From assembly GCA_964545205.1 (NCBI GenBank), contig CAZJFH010000049.1, positions 1-39,499 of the forward strand: 39,499 nucleotides of DNA. The letters run 5' to 3'. The notes under the pieces are model-generated. The model was not told the origin of the DNA. It worked only from the letters and a program-made list of their open reading frames with translations, and ran no database searches. Every line of letters starts with the position of its first letter. Positions within the stretch are counted from its first letter, which is position 1. This DNA is from CAZJFH01 sp964545205 (lineage in GTDB: Bacteria > Pseudomonadota > Alphaproteobacteria > Rhodospirillales > Magnetospirillaceae). Below are positions 1-8,306 of this stretch, piece after piece. Position numbers and translations under genes: made by a program.

Positions 1-125
1 TCTCCCGCTCGCGGGGGAGGGCCGGGGTGGGGGTCGCGCCTGGGACTCCAGCCGGGAGCCGGTGCGCCGCCCTCGCCCTCCCGGCCTGCGGCCGGGCCCC
101 TCCCTCTCCCGCAGGCGGGAGAGGG
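1..125. repeat. Palindromic dispersed-type repeats downstream of rplS
   Basis: The segment holds palindromes built on CTCCCGC...GCGGGAG. One copy begins at the left edge (about 2-19, followed by AGGGCCGGGGTG). A second lies at 102-125 in the opposite orientation, with a perfect 10-bp stem (CCCTCTCCCG / CGGGAGAGGG) and a CAGG loop. A third GC-rich palindrome (CCCGGCC/GGCCGGG) sits near 80-97. The 102-125 hairpin lies 14 nt beyond the rplS stop and could stop or stabilise the operon transcript, but no U-run follows it. Repeats of this form are common in high-GC proteobacterial intergenic DNA; that is general knowledge, not checked here. Confidence 0.6.
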
Positions 126-139
126 GGTGAGCGGAGCCC

Positions 140-628
140 TTAGTCCCTGGTGGTCTCGGCCGCCTTCTTGGCCTCGGCCTCGGCCTTCCTGGCCTTGTTG
201 GCGGCCTGCTGCTCGGCCTTGGCGGCCTGCGCGGCTTCGCGATCGGCGGCGGCGGCCTTGGCGGCGTAGCCGGTGGTCTGCTCGGCGATGCGGGCCGACT
301 TGCCGCGGCGCTCGCGCAGGTAATAGAGCTTGGCGCGGCGGACGTCGCCGCGGCGGATCAGCTCGATCTCGGCGATGTTGGGCGAATAGAGCGGGAAGAT
401 GCGCTCCACGCCCTCGCCGTAGCTGATCTTGCGCACGGTGAACGACGAGTTCAGGCCGTCGTTCTTGCGGGCGATGACGACGCCCTCGTAGGCCTGCAGG
501 CGCTCGCGGTTGCCTTCGACGACCTTGACCTTGACGTTGACCGTGTCGCCCGGCTGGAAGTCCGGAACGCCGCGCTGCGCGGTCAGCTTCTCGATCTGCT
601 CCTGCTCGAGCTGCTCAATGATGTTCAT
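140..628 (-). CDS. rplS: 50S ribosomal protein L19
   Basis: L19 sits at the 30S-50S interface of the ribosome. The first ~115 residues are typical L19, including GVVIARKNDGLNSSFTVRK, the YGEGVERIFPLYSP stretch and the RRAKLYYLRERRGKSARI end. The protein is 162 aa, against about 115 in E. coli. The extra C-terminal part is a tail rich in Ala, Lys, Glu and Gln, probably charged helix or disorder. It is the last gene of ffh-rpsP-rimM-trmD-rplS. Its ATG lies 3 nt after the trmD stop, so the two genes are almost certainly co-transcribed. Identification is secure; the role of the tail is unknown. Confidence 0.97.
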   Translation of the reverse strand: MNIIEQLEQEQIEKLTAQRGVPDFQPGDTVNVKVKVVEGNRERLQAYEGVVIARKNDGLNSSFTVRKISYGEGVERIFPLYSPNIAEIELIRRGDVRRAKLYYLRERRGKSARIAEQTTGYAAKAAAADREAAQAAKAEQQAANKARKAEAEAKKAAETTRD

Positions 629-631
629 GGC

Positions 632-1348
632 TCAACCCTTCTTTTCGATCCCTTTGGCCGCCAGATAGGTTTCCCACAGATCCGGCCGCCGCTTGCGCGT
701 CACTTCCTCGGCCTGGGCGAGGCGCCAGGCCCTGATTTTCTCGTGGTGGCCCGAGAGCAGGGTCTCCGGCACCGTTCTGCCCTGCCATTCGGCCGGGCGG
801 GTATATTGCGGGTACTCCAGGAGCCCGCGTTCGAAACTCTCTTCGCTCAGCGACTCCTCCCGGCCGATCACGCCCGGCAGCAGCCGCACCACCGCGTCCA
901 TCACGATCAGCGCCGCCGGCTCGCCGCCCGACAGGACGAAGTCGCCGACGCTGACCTCGACCGCGCCATGGGCGTCCAGCACGCGCTGGTCGACGCCCTC
1001 GAAGCGGCCGCACAAGATCCGCACCCCCGGCCCGGCGGCCAGTTCGCGCGCCAGCGGCTGCTCGAACAGCCGGCCGCGCGGCGTCATGTACAGCAGCGGC
1101 CCCGTGCCGCCGGCGCCGCGGATGGCCTCGTCGACCACGTCCGGACGCATCACCATGCCGGGGCCGCCGCCGAACGGGGTGTCGTCGACGGAGCGGTGTT
1201 TATCGCGCGCGAAGGCGCGAATGTCCACCGCTTCCAGCGCCCAGCGCCCGTCCTGCAAGGCCCTGCCGGCCAGCGAGTGTCCCAACGGCCCCGGAAACAT
1301 CTCCGGGAAGATCGTCAGCACCGTCGCCGTCCATGCCCTACTCATCAC
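632..1348 (-). CDS. trmD: tRNA (guanine-N1-)-methyltransferase TrmD
   Basis: TrmD methylates G37 next to the anticodon of tRNAs using S-adenosylmethionine, preventing +1 frameshifting. It is a SPOUT-class enzyme. Visible family features are the N-terminal FPEMFPGPLGHSLAGRAL, the DDTPFGGGPGMVM loop, the knot segment SVGDFVLSGGE, the EYPQYTRP segment and LLSGHHEKI. The length of 238 aa is usual. The start overlaps the end of rimM by 11 nt, which suggests translational coupling. A second ATG follows immediately (MM), so the start could be one codon later. Very secure. Confidence 0.97.
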   Translation of the reverse strand: MMSRAWTATVLTIFPEMFPGPLGHSLAGRALQDGRWALEAVDIRAFARDKHRSVDDTPFGGGPGMVMRPDVVDEAIRGAGGTGPLLYMTPRGRLFEQPLARELAAGPGVRILCGRFEGVDQRVLDAHGAVEVSVGDFVLSGGEPAALIVMDAVVRLLPGVIGREESLSEESFERGLLEYPQYTRPAEWQGRTVPETLLSGHHEKIRAWRLAQAEEVTRKRRPDLWETYLAAKGIEKKG

Positions 1349-1862
1349 GCTCGTCCTCGGGCCGCGCCTCGATCGTCTCGGGCGGCGCGACCACCACCCG
1401 GCCGCCGGCGACGTCGACCACCGGCACCACCGCCTTGGTGAAGGGCAGCATCTCCACCCTTCCGTCCGGCAGCGCGACGTCGAGGACGTCGCCGGCGCCG
1501 AAGTCGAACACCCCGCGCACCCTGCCGAACACCGTCCCGTCGGCCAGTTCCGCCCGCAGACCGATCAGGTCGGCGTAGTAGAACTCGTCCTCCGCGGGCG
1601 CCGGCAACGCGTCGCGCGGCACGTACAGGCGGGTCCCCTTCAGGGCCTCGGCGGCGTTGCGGTCGGCGACGCCCTGGATCGCGGCGTTGACCACGCCCTT
1701 GGCGACGCCCAGCACCTTCAGCCGGAACCGGCGCTCTCCCGCCTCGTCCTCCACCGGACCATAGGCGGCGATGCCGGCCGGATCCTCGGTGAAGGGCTTG
1801 ACGCGGACCGCGCCGCGCACCCCGTGCGCGCCCACGATGGCGCCGACGCACACGCGGTCCAT
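1338..1862 (-). CDS. rimM: 16S rRNA processing/maturation factor RimM
   Basis: RimM assists maturation of the 30S head and binds ribosomal protein S19. The N-terminal RimM domain carries the hallmark GAHGVRGAVRVKPFTED, and the C-terminal half is a PRC barrel (around EDEFYYADLIGLRAE and GRVRGVFDFGAGDVLDV). At 174 aa it is of normal size. It lies between rpsP (18 nt upstream) and trmD (11-nt overlap), the standard bacterial order, which supports the call. Nothing unusual was seen. Confidence 0.96.
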   Translation of the reverse strand: MDRVCVGAIVGAHGVRGAVRVKPFTEDPAGIAAYGPVEDEAGERRFRLKVLGVAKGVVNAAIQGVADRNAAEALKGTRLYVPRDALPAPAEDEFYYADLIGLRAELADGTVFGRVRGVFDFGAGDVLDVALPDGRVEMLPFTKAVVPVVDVAGGRVVVAPPETIEARPEDERDE

Positions 1863-1880
1863 GCCCGGGAACCCTTGAGC

Positions 1881-2246
1881 CTACTCGCCGGCCTCGGCGC
1901 CCTCGGCGGCGGCGGCGGCGGCGCGCTCCTTGGCGCGCTCCTGGGCCTTGGCCTTGGGCTGCGGCTTCTTGGTCTGCTCGGCGCGGGCGCGGGCCTCGAT
2001 GTAGCCCTTGTCGGCGAAGAACTTGGCGACGCGGTCGGTCGGCTGGGCGCCCATGCCGAGCCAATGCTTGACCCGCTCTTCCTTGATCACCAGGCGCTGC
2101 TCGGAATCCTGGGGCATGAACGGATTGTAGGTGCCCAGCTTCTCGATGAAGCGGCCGTCGCGCGGCGAGCGCGCGTCGGCCAGCACGATCCAGTAGAACG
2201 GACGCTTCTTGGCGCCGTGGCGGGCGAGGCGAATCTTCAGTGCCAT
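1881..2246 (-). CDS. rpsP: 30S ribosomal protein S16
   Basis: S16 is needed for 30S assembly. Residues 1-85 match the family: MALKIRLARHGAKKRPFYWIV, then SPRDGRFIEKLGTYNP and the region ending AKFFADKGY. The protein is 121 aa. The last ~35 residues are an Ala/Lys/Glu/Gln-rich tail of the kind often seen in alphaproteobacterial S16, paralleling the tail on L19 in the same operon. It lies 39 nt downstream of ffh on the same strand. Confidence 0.97.
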   Translation of the reverse strand: MALKIRLARHGAKKRPFYWIVLADARSPRDGRFIEKLGTYNPFMPQDSEQRLVIKEERVKHWLGMGAQPTDRVAKFFADKGYIEARARAEQTKKPQPKAKAQERAKERAAAAAAEGAEAGE

Positions 2247-2285
2247 GTCAGTCGTGACCCTCGTTCGAAATCCGAAAAACCAAAC

Positions 2286-3701
2286 TCACTTGAACCCCTT
2301 GGGCGGGAAGAAGCCCGGCGGCAGCTTCGGCATGCCGCCGCCCGGTCCGCCGAGGCCGCCGAGGCCGCCCATGCCGGGCAGGCCGGGCATGCCGCCCTTC
2401 TTGTTCATCTTGCCGACCTTCTTCATCATGTCGGCCATCATCTGATGCTGCTTGAGCAGCTTGTTGACGTCCTGGACCGAGGTGCCCGAGCCGGCGGCGA
2501 TGCGCTTCTTGCGGCTGGCCTTGATGATCTCGGGCTTCTTGCGCTCCTTCGGCGTCATCGACAGCAGGATCGCCTCCTGGCGGGCGATCGCCTTGTCGTC
2601 GATGTTGGCGTCGTCGAGCTGCTTCTTCATCTTGCCGATGCCGGGCAGCATGCCCAGCAGGCCCTTGACGTCGCCCATCTTCTTGATCTGGCGCATCTGC
2701 GCGAGAAGGTCGTCGAGATCGAACTGGCCCTTCGCCATCCTGGCGGCCATCTTCTCGGCGTCTTCTTGCTTGATGTGCTCGGAGGCGCGCTCGACCAGGC
2801 TGACGACGTCGCCCATGCCGAGGATGCGCCCGGCGATGCGCTCGGGATGGAAGGTCTCGATGCCGTCCAGCTTCTCGCCGGTGCCGAGGAACTTGATCGG
2901 CTTGCCGGTGACGTGGCGCATCGACAGCGCCGCGCCGCCGCGGGCGTCGCCGTCGACGCGGGTCAGCACGATGCCCGAGACGCCGACCTTCTCGTTGAAC
3001 TCGCGCGCCAGGGTGACGGCGTCCTGGCCGGTCATCGCGTCGGCGACCAGCAGCGTCTCGGCCGGCTTGGCGACGTCGCGGATCTGCTGGACCTCGGCCA
3101 TCAGCTCCTGGTCGATGTGCAGGCGGCCGGCGGTGTCCAGGATGACGACGTCGTAGCCCTCGCGGCGGCCGGTCTCCATGGCGCGGCGGGCGATGGCGAC
3201 CGGCATCTCGCCGGCGACGATCGGCAGCGTCGGCACGCTGGCCTGCCTGCCGAGAATCTCGAGCTGCTGCTGCGCCGCCGGACGGTAGACGTCGAGCGAG
3301 GCCAGCAGCACCTTCCTCTTGTCGCGGGACTTCAGGCGCAGGGCGATCTTGGCCGAGGTCGTCGTCTTGCCCGAACCCTGCAGGCCGACCATCAGGATCG
3401 CCGAGGGCGGCGCCCCGAAAGCGATCTCGGTGCCTTCCGAACCCAGGGTCTCGACCAGGACGTCGTTGACGATCTTGACCACCATCTGGCCGGGGGTGAC
3501 CGAGCGGATCACCTCCTGGCCGATGGCGCGCTCGCGCACCTTGGCGACGAAGTCCTTGACCACCGGCAGGGCGACGTCGGCCTCGAGCAGCGCGACGCGC
3601 ACCTCGCGCATGGCCTCGGACACGTCCTCCTCGGACAGCGCGCCGCGCTTCCGTAGACGGTCGAAAACCTCGCCGAGCTTGCCGCTCAAACTCTCGAACA
3701 T
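2286..3701 (-). CDS. ffh: Signal recognition particle protein Ffh
   Basis: Ffh is the GTPase and signal-peptide-binding subunit of the bacterial SRP. With 4.5S RNA and FtsY it delivers nascent membrane proteins to the translocon. From the chosen start (MFESLSGKLGEVFDRL, 471 aa) the N domain is followed by the GTPase G1 loop GLQGSGKTT (106-114), DTAGR (189-193) and the G4 segment TRVDGDARGG (about 247-256). The C-terminal M domain ends in a Met/Gly/Pro-rich tail. An ATG 27 nt upstream is also in frame, but it adds residues foreign to the family, so the later ATG was chosen. First gene of the operon that ends with rplS. Confidence 0.97.
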   Translation of the reverse strand: MFESLSGKLGEVFDRLRKRGALSEEDVSEAMREVRVALLEADVALPVVKDFVAKVRERAIGQEVIRSVTPGQMVVKIVNDVLVETLGSEGTEIAFGAPPSAILMVGLQGSGKTTTSAKIALRLKSRDKRKVLLASLDVYRPAAQQQLEILGRQASVPTLPIVAGEMPVAIARRAMETGRREGYDVVILDTAGRLHIDQELMAEVQQIRDVAKPAETLLVADAMTGQDAVTLAREFNEKVGVSGIVLTRVDGDARGGAALSMRHVTGKPIKFLGTGEKLDGIETFHPERIAGRILGMGDVVSLVERASEHIKQEDAEKMAARMAKGQFDLDDLLAQMRQIKKMGDVKGLLGMLPGIGKMKKQLDDANIDDKAIARQEAILLSMTPKERKKPEIIKASRKKRIAAGSGTSVQDVNKLLKQHQMMADMMKKVGKMNKKGGMPGLPGMGGLGGLGGPGGGMPKLPPGFFPPKGFK

Positions 3702-3814
3702 GCGATACCCTGGGTCCCGGTTGCCCAAAACGATTTCGCGCCGGTGCGCGTAATTTCGCGGACCGGCGGGCCTCCTCGGAGGCGGATGTCCCTCAGCGAA
3801 CTGAAGAGTGGACG

Positions 3815-3843
3815 TTATTAGGGGAGCGGCGGGGAAGAGTCAA
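3815..3843 (-). promoter_or_regulatory. Candidate sigma-70 promoter of the ffh operon
   Basis: On the minus strand TTGACT (-35, 5 of 6 to consensus, 3838-3843) is followed after exactly 17 nt by TAATAA (3815-3820). Transcription would begin near 3808, leaving a leader of about 105 nt that includes a GCCTCCTCGGAGGC hairpin near 3770. Placement before the first gene of the operon supports it; it is a motif call only. Confidence 0.5.
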
Positions 3844-3860
3844 GCGGCGCCGCGAAACGA

Positions 3861-3951
3861 ACCACAGAGACACAGAGACACAGAGGGCGCACAGAGACAA
3901 GGATCGCAAAACCCTCTCTGTGCAGTCTCCGTGTCTCTGTGTCTCTGTGGT
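3861..3951. repeat. Inverted repeat of CACAGAGA units, copy 1
   Basis: The left arm is ACCACAGAGACACAGAG followed by further ACAGAGA units. The right arm ends CTCTGTGTCTCTGTGGT, its reverse complement. The arms are made of near-tandem 8-mers (CACAGAGA), and the unique centre is roughly 3900-3915. The element would fold into a long hairpin. It lies between the ffh promoter and the end of the next gene. A second copy with a different centre is at 21224-21336. Confidence 0.85.
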
Positions 3952-3968
3952 CGAGAACGGCGCCGCGC

Positions 3969-4229
3969 CTACTCCCTCGGCCCCGGCGGCAGCGCCGTCC
4001 ACGGCGTCCACGCCTGCTCGACGGCCTTCATCCACATCGCCAGGAACGGATTGGCCGCCATCAGCGGCAGCAGCGCCATCTGCGGCGCCATCAGCCGCGC
4101 CGCGGCTTCCAGGTTGGGCGTCGCGGTCAGCGTCATCGTCACCACCTCGGCGCGGCCGTCGTCGGAGGCGCGGCGGATGATCTCGACGTCGAGGTTGGGC
4201 AGGTTGGCGGTGACTTTGGTCTCGTCCAT
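3969..4229 (-). CDS. Conserved-looking small protein, function unknown
   Basis: An 86-aa protein starting MDETKVTANLPNLDVEIIRR and ending PPGPRE. I do not recognise a named family. The first half looks beta-rich and polar; the second half is an amphipathic or hydrophobic helical region (RLMAPQMALLPLMAANPFLAMWMKAVEQAW) with several Trp and Pro. There is no signal peptide and no clear transmembrane span. The frame stays open far upstream, but only as the mirror of treZ, so the ATG at 4229 is taken as the start. It is divergent from treZ. A short palindrome, CCGTG-TT-CACGG, at 4268-4279 lies between the two genes and could be an operator. Confidence 0.7.
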   Translation of the reverse strand: MDETKVTANLPNLDVEIIRRASDDGRAEVVTMTLTATPNLEAAARLMAPQMALLPLMAANPFLAMWMKAVEQAWTPWTALPPGPRE

Positions 4230-4340
4230 GGCGGCCTCGCAACTCCTCGCTGCGACGCAGCATACATCCGTGTTCACGGCGCTGGAACCCCCCGCTCGGC
4301 TAGCGCGTTGACGGTTGGTGTATCCATTGGAGGAGCCTCC

Positions 4341-6242
4341 ATGCCGAGCGCTGCGAGCAGCGCCTTGGGCCGCATCGAGCGGCCGGAGCGGCGTTATCCG
4401 TTCGGGGCCGAGCTGTTGCCGGACGGCGGCGTTCATTTTCGGGTCTGGGCGCCGGTGCGCCGGGCCGTCGCCGTCGCCGTCGCGGGCGGCGAGCATTCGC
4501 TGGCGCCCGAGGGCGACGGCTGGTTCTCCGGCGCGCTGGCCTTGCGGCCGGGCGACCGCTACCGCCTGCGGCTCGACGGCGACGGCCCCTATCCCGACCC
4601 GGCCTCGCGCTTCCAGCCCGACGGCCCGCACGGCCCGTCGACGATCGTCGACCCGACGGCCTATCGCTGGCGCGACGCCGGCTGGCGCGGCGTCGCCTTG
4701 CGCGACGCGGTGATCTACGAGATGCATGTCGGCACCTTCACCCCCGAGGGCACCTGGGCGGCGGCGGTCGAGCGGCTGGCGGCGCTGGCCGAGCTCGGCG
4801 TCACGGTGATCGAGGTGATGCCGGTGGCCGAGTTCCCGGGCCGCTTCGGCTGGGGCTACGACGGCGTCGACCTGTTCGCGCCGAGCCGGCTCTACGGCAC
4901 GCCCGACGATTTCCGCGCCTTCGTCGACGCGGCGCACGGCCTCGGCCTCGCGGTGATCCTCGACGTCGTCTACAACCATCTCGGCCCCGACGGCAACTAC
5001 CTGACGGCCTTCGCCCCGGCCTTCTTCTCGGACAGATACGACAACGAGTGGGGCGATCCGCTGAATTTCGACGGCCGCGACTGCGGGCCGGTGCGCGCCT
5101 TCTTCCTCGCCAACGCCGGCTACTGGATCGACGAGTTCCATCTCGACGGCCTGCGGCTCGACGCCACCCAGCAGATGTACGACGCCTCGGCGAGCCATAT
5201 CGTCACCGAAATCCAGCGCGCCGTGCGCGCCGCGGCGCCCGGCCGCGCCACCCTCGTGATCGCCGAGAACGAGCCGCAGCAGGCCGGCATGGTCCGGCCC
5301 GAGGCCGAGGGCGGTCACGGCCTCGACGCGCTGTGGAACGACGATTTCCACCACGCGGCGATGGTGGCGCTCACCGGCCGCGCCGAGGCCTATTACAGCG
5401 ACCACCGCGGCACGCCGCAGGAATTCGTTTCGGCGGCGAAATACGGCACCCTCTATCAGGGCCAGTGGTATTCCTGGCAGAAGCAGCCGCGCGGCGAGCC
5501 GATGTTCGGCCAGCCGCCCGAGCGTTTCGTGTCGTTCCTGCAGAACCACGACCAGGTCGCCAATTCGGGCCGCGGCGAGCGGCTGCACCGGCTGACGACG
5601 CCCGGCCGGCTGCGGGCGATGACGGCGTTGCTGCTGCTGATGCCGCAGACGCCGATGCTGTTCCAGGGCCAGGAATTCGCGGCCTCGGCGCCGTTCCTGT
5701 ACTTCGCCGACCACAAGCCGGAGCTGGCCCGCGCCGTCACCGACGGCCGCGCCGAGTTCCTGTCGCAGTTCGCCAGCCTGGCGGCGCCCGAGACCGGCGG
5801 CTGCCTGCATCCGCCGGGCGCGGAGGCGACCTTCGCCGCCTGCCGGCTCGACCACGGCGAGCGCCACCGCAACGCCGCAGTCTGGTCGCTGCACCGCGAC
5901 CTGCTGCGCCTGCGCCGCGACGACGCGGTGTTCCGCCAGCGCCGGCCCGGCGGCCTCGACGGCGCGGTGATCGGCGACGAGGCCTTCGCCTTGCGCTTCT
6001 TCGGCCCGTTCGGCGACGACCGCCTGCTGCTGGTCAATCTCGGCCGCGACATCGCCGGCGGGCCGCGGCCGGAGCCGCTGCTGGCGCCGCCCGTCCACCG
6101 CGCCTGGCGGCTGCTGTGGTCGAGCGAGGACCCGGCCTATGGCGGCTGCGGCACGCCGCGGCCGCGGCCCGGGCGGCCGTGGCCGCTGCCCGGCCATTCC
6201 GCGATCGTACTGGCACCCGAGGAGGAGCCGCGTGATTCCTGA
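4341..6242 (+). CDS. treZ: Malto-oligosyltrehalose trehalohydrolase TreZ
   Basis: TreZ cleaves trehalose from the end of maltooligosyl-trehalose, the second step of the TreY-TreZ route from alpha-glucans. The 633-aa protein has an N-terminal E-set/CBM48-like domain (YPFGAELLPDGG, FRVWAPVRR) and a GH13 barrel. Visible are YEMHVGTFTPEGTW, MPVAEFPGRFGWGYDG, DVVYNHLGPDGNY, the nucleophile segment DGLRLDAT (Asp274), the acid segment IAENEP (Glu309) and QNHDQ (Asp404). The start is fixed by GGAGGA six nt before ATG 4341. The Shine-Dalgarno lies in a small palindrome GGAG-GAGC-CTCC. It overlaps the next gene by 11 nt. No treY is in the window. Confidence 0.93.
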   Translation: MPSAASSALGRIERPERRYPFGAELLPDGGVHFRVWAPVRRAVAVAVAGGEHSLAPEGDGWFSGALALRPGDRYRLRLDGDGPYPDPASRFQPDGPHGPSTIVDPTAYRWRDAGWRGVALRDAVIYEMHVGTFTPEGTWAAAVERLAALAELGVTVIEVMPVAEFPGRFGWGYDGVDLFAPSRLYGTPDDFRAFVDAAHGLGLAVILDVVYNHLGPDGNYLTAFAPAFFSDRYDNEWGDPLNFDGRDCGPVRAFFLANAGYWIDEFHLDGLRLDATQQMYDASASHIVTEIQRAVRAAAPGRATLVIAENEPQQAGMVRPEAEGGHGLDALWNDDFHHAAMVALTGRAEAYYSDHRGTPQEFVSAAKYGTLYQGQWYSWQKQPRGEPMFGQPPERFVSFLQNHDQVANSGRGERLHRLTTPGRLRAMTALLLLMPQTPMLFQGQEFAASAPFLYFADHKPELARAVTDGRAEFLSQFASLAAPETGGCLHPPGAEATFAACRLDHGERHRNAAVWSLHRDLLRLRRDDAVFRQRRPGGLDGAVIGDEAFALRFFGPFGDDRLLLVNLGRDIAGGPRPEPLLAPPVHRAWRLLWSSEDPAYGGCGTPRPRPGRPWPLPGHSAIVLAPEEEPRDS

Positions 6243-8232
6243 CCCGATCCGAGTCCTGCCCCTGGACGAGCGCGACAGCCTGTCGGCGCGCGAGTGGCTG
6301 GTCGCCAACGGCCTCGGCGGCTACGCCTCCGGCACCGTGTCCGGCGCGCTGACCCGGCGCTACCACGGCGTCCTGGTGGCGGCGCTGCCCAGCCCGTTCG
6401 GCCGCACGGTGATGTTGAACGACCTCGCCGACACGGTCGAGGACGCCGCCGGCCGCCACTGGCGCCTGGCCTGCGGCGAGGACTGCGCCGTCCTGGAGGA
6501 GTTCCGGCTCGAACTCGGCCTGCCGGTGTGGCGCTGGCGGGCCGGCGCGGTGGTGGTCGAGAAGCGGATCATGATGCCGCACGCCCAGAACACCACCCAT
6601 GTCGCCTACCGACTGCTGGCCACCGACGGCCCCGTGCGGCTGCGCCTGGCGCCGCGCGTGCAGTTCCGCGGCTACGAGGATCCGGTCGATCATCCGCCCA
6701 AGTGCTACAAGGTTCTGGCCCAGGGCACGCGCTACGAGATCCGCGGCCCCGACGAGGACGTGCCGCCGCTGCGCCTGCACCTGACCGGGCGCCGCACGCG
6801 GCTGCGGCTCGACGGCGGCGGCCGTTGCGAGGTCGCCTATCCGAGCGAGGCCGAGCGCGGCTACGCCTCGCGCGGCGTCCTGTGGAGCCCGGGCGACCTC
6901 GCCGCCGACATGGTCGCCGGCGAAGAGGCCGTGCTCACCGTCTCGTCCGAGCCCTGGCACACCTGCCTGGCGATGAACCCGGCCGAGGCCGCCGAATTCG
7001 AGACCGAGCGCCGGCGGCGGCTGCTGCGGCTGGCGCATCCGGCCTTGCGCAAGCGGCCGGCGGCCGAACTGGTGCTGGCCGCCGACGAGTTCGTGATCCG
7101 CCCGGCCGGCCGCGTCGCCGACGCCGCCCGCGCCCATTCGACCGGCGACGACGTGCGCACGGTGATCGCCGGCTACCACTGGTTCACCGACTGGGGCCGC
7201 GACACCATGATCGGCCTCGAGGGCCTGACCATGGTCACCGGCCGGCTGCTCGAGGCCGGCTGGATCCTGCGCACCTTCGCCCATTACGTCCGCGACGGGC
7301 TGATCCCCAACATGTTCCCGGACGGCAAGGACCAGGGGCTCTACCACACCGCCGACGCGTCGCTCTGGTTCTTCCACGCCGTCGATCGTTTCCTCGCCCA
7401 CGGCGGCAGCCCCGACGTCGTCCGCTCGGTGCTGCCGAAGCTGAACGAGATCGTCGACCGCCACCTTGCCGGCACCCGCTTCGGCATCCGCATCGACCCC
7501 GCCGACGGGCTGATGACCCAGGGCGAGGCCGGCTACCAGCTGACCTGGATGGACGCCAAGGTCGACGACTGGGTGGTGACGCCGCGGCGCGGCAAGGCGG
7601 TGGAGCTCAACGCGCTGTGGTACAACGCGCTGCGCAACCTGGCGCGCTGGAGCCGCCAGGACGGCGACGCCGCCCGCGCCGACCGGCTGGAGGGCGAGGC
7701 CGAGCGCTGCCGCGCCGCCTTCAACGCCCGCTTCTGGAACGAAGGCGCCGGCTGCCTGTACGACGTCGTCGACGGCGAGGACGGCGACGACGACGCCATC
7801 CGCCCCAACCAGATCTTCGCGGTGGCGCTGCCGCACCCGGTCCTCGACGAGGACCGCTGGCGGCCGGTGGTCGCGACGGTGCGCGACAAGCTGCTGACCC
7901 CGGTCGGCCTGCGCTCGCTGGCGCCCGGCCACCCCGACTACAAGCAGCGCTATTTCGGCGATCTGCGGGCGCGCGACGCCGCCTATCACCAGGGCACCGT
8001 CTGGGCCTGGCTGATCGGACCGTTCGTCGACGCCTGGCTGCGGGTCCATCCCGAGGACAAGGCCGGCGCCCGCGCCTTCCTCGAAGGCTTCCTGCCGCAC
8101 CTGGACCGCTTCGGGCTCGGCACCATCGCCGAGGTCTTCGACGCCGAGCCCCCCTTCCACGCCCGCGGCTGCATCAGCCAGGCCTGGAGCGTCGCCGAAT
8201 GGCTGCGCTGCTGGGCCAGGACCGAGGAGTGA
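6232..8232 (+). CDS. GH133-type glycogen debranching enzyme (amylo-alpha-1,6-glucosidase)
   Basis: The 666-aa protein has the layout of bacterial archaeal-type debranching enzymes. The N-terminal domain opens with ANGLGGYASGTVSGALTRRYHG (from about residue 25). A C-terminal (alpha/alpha)6 catalytic domain carries WFTDWGRDTMIGLEG (317-331), PDGKDQGLYHTADASLW, TWMDAKVDDWVVTPR, GKAVELNALWYNAL and RDAAYHQGTVWAWLIGPF. It removes alpha-1,6 branches from glycogen-type glucans, giving linear chains. The start is GTG at 6232, preceded by GAGGAGG and overlapping the treZ stop by 11 nt, so the pair is probably translationally coupled. The neighbour suggests its chains feed trehalose formation. Confidence 0.92.
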   Translation: MIPDPIRVLPLDERDSLSAREWLVANGLGGYASGTVSGALTRRYHGVLVAALPSPFGRTVMLNDLADTVEDAAGRHWRLACGEDCAVLEEFRLELGLPVWRWRAGAVVVEKRIMMPHAQNTTHVAYRLLATDGPVRLRLAPRVQFRGYEDPVDHPPKCYKVLAQGTRYEIRGPDEDVPPLRLHLTGRRTRLRLDGGGRCEVAYPSEAERGYASRGVLWSPGDLAADMVAGEEAVLTVSSEPWHTCLAMNPAEAAEFETERRRRLLRLAHPALRKRPAAELVLAADEFVIRPAGRVADAARAHSTGDDVRTVIAGYHWFTDWGRDTMIGLEGLTMVTGRLLEAGWILRTFAHYVRDGLIPNMFPDGKDQGLYHTADASLWFFHAVDRFLAHGGSPDVVRSVLPKLNEIVDRHLAGTRFGIRIDPADGLMTQGEAGYQLTWMDAKVDDWVVTPRRGKAVELNALWYNALRNLARWSRQDGDAARADRLEGEAERCRAAFNARFWNEGAGCLYDVVDGEDGDDDAIRPNQIFAVALPHPVLDEDRWRPVVATVRDKLLTPVGLRSLAPGHPDYKQRYFGDLRARDAAYHQGTVWAWLIGPFVDAWLRVHPEDKAGARAFLEGFLPHLDRFGLGTIAEVFDAEPPFHARGCISQAWSVAEWLRCWARTEE

Positions 8233-8306
8233 CACCAGCCCGCGCCCGAACCGGCTCTTGGCCGCGATGCCGGCGACGGGGCTTGCGAAGAAATTCGACG
8301 GTCAGA

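Noticed and set aside
693..3656. A 987-aa open frame on the plus strand opposite the trmD-ffh genes
   Set aside because: It runs antisense to five securely identified genes, has no family features and consists of His/Arg/Asp/Leu-rich shadow sequence expected from high-GC DNA.
3861..3951. Possible CRISPR array or microsatellite because of repeated CACAGAGA
   Set aside because: There are no regular spacers, the units are 8-mers in inverted arms, and the second copy shares the same inverted layout.
3939..4340. Upstream extension of treZ in the same frame
   Set aside because: It would overlap the small minus-strand gene and add non-family sequence; a good ribosome-binding site marks ATG 4341.
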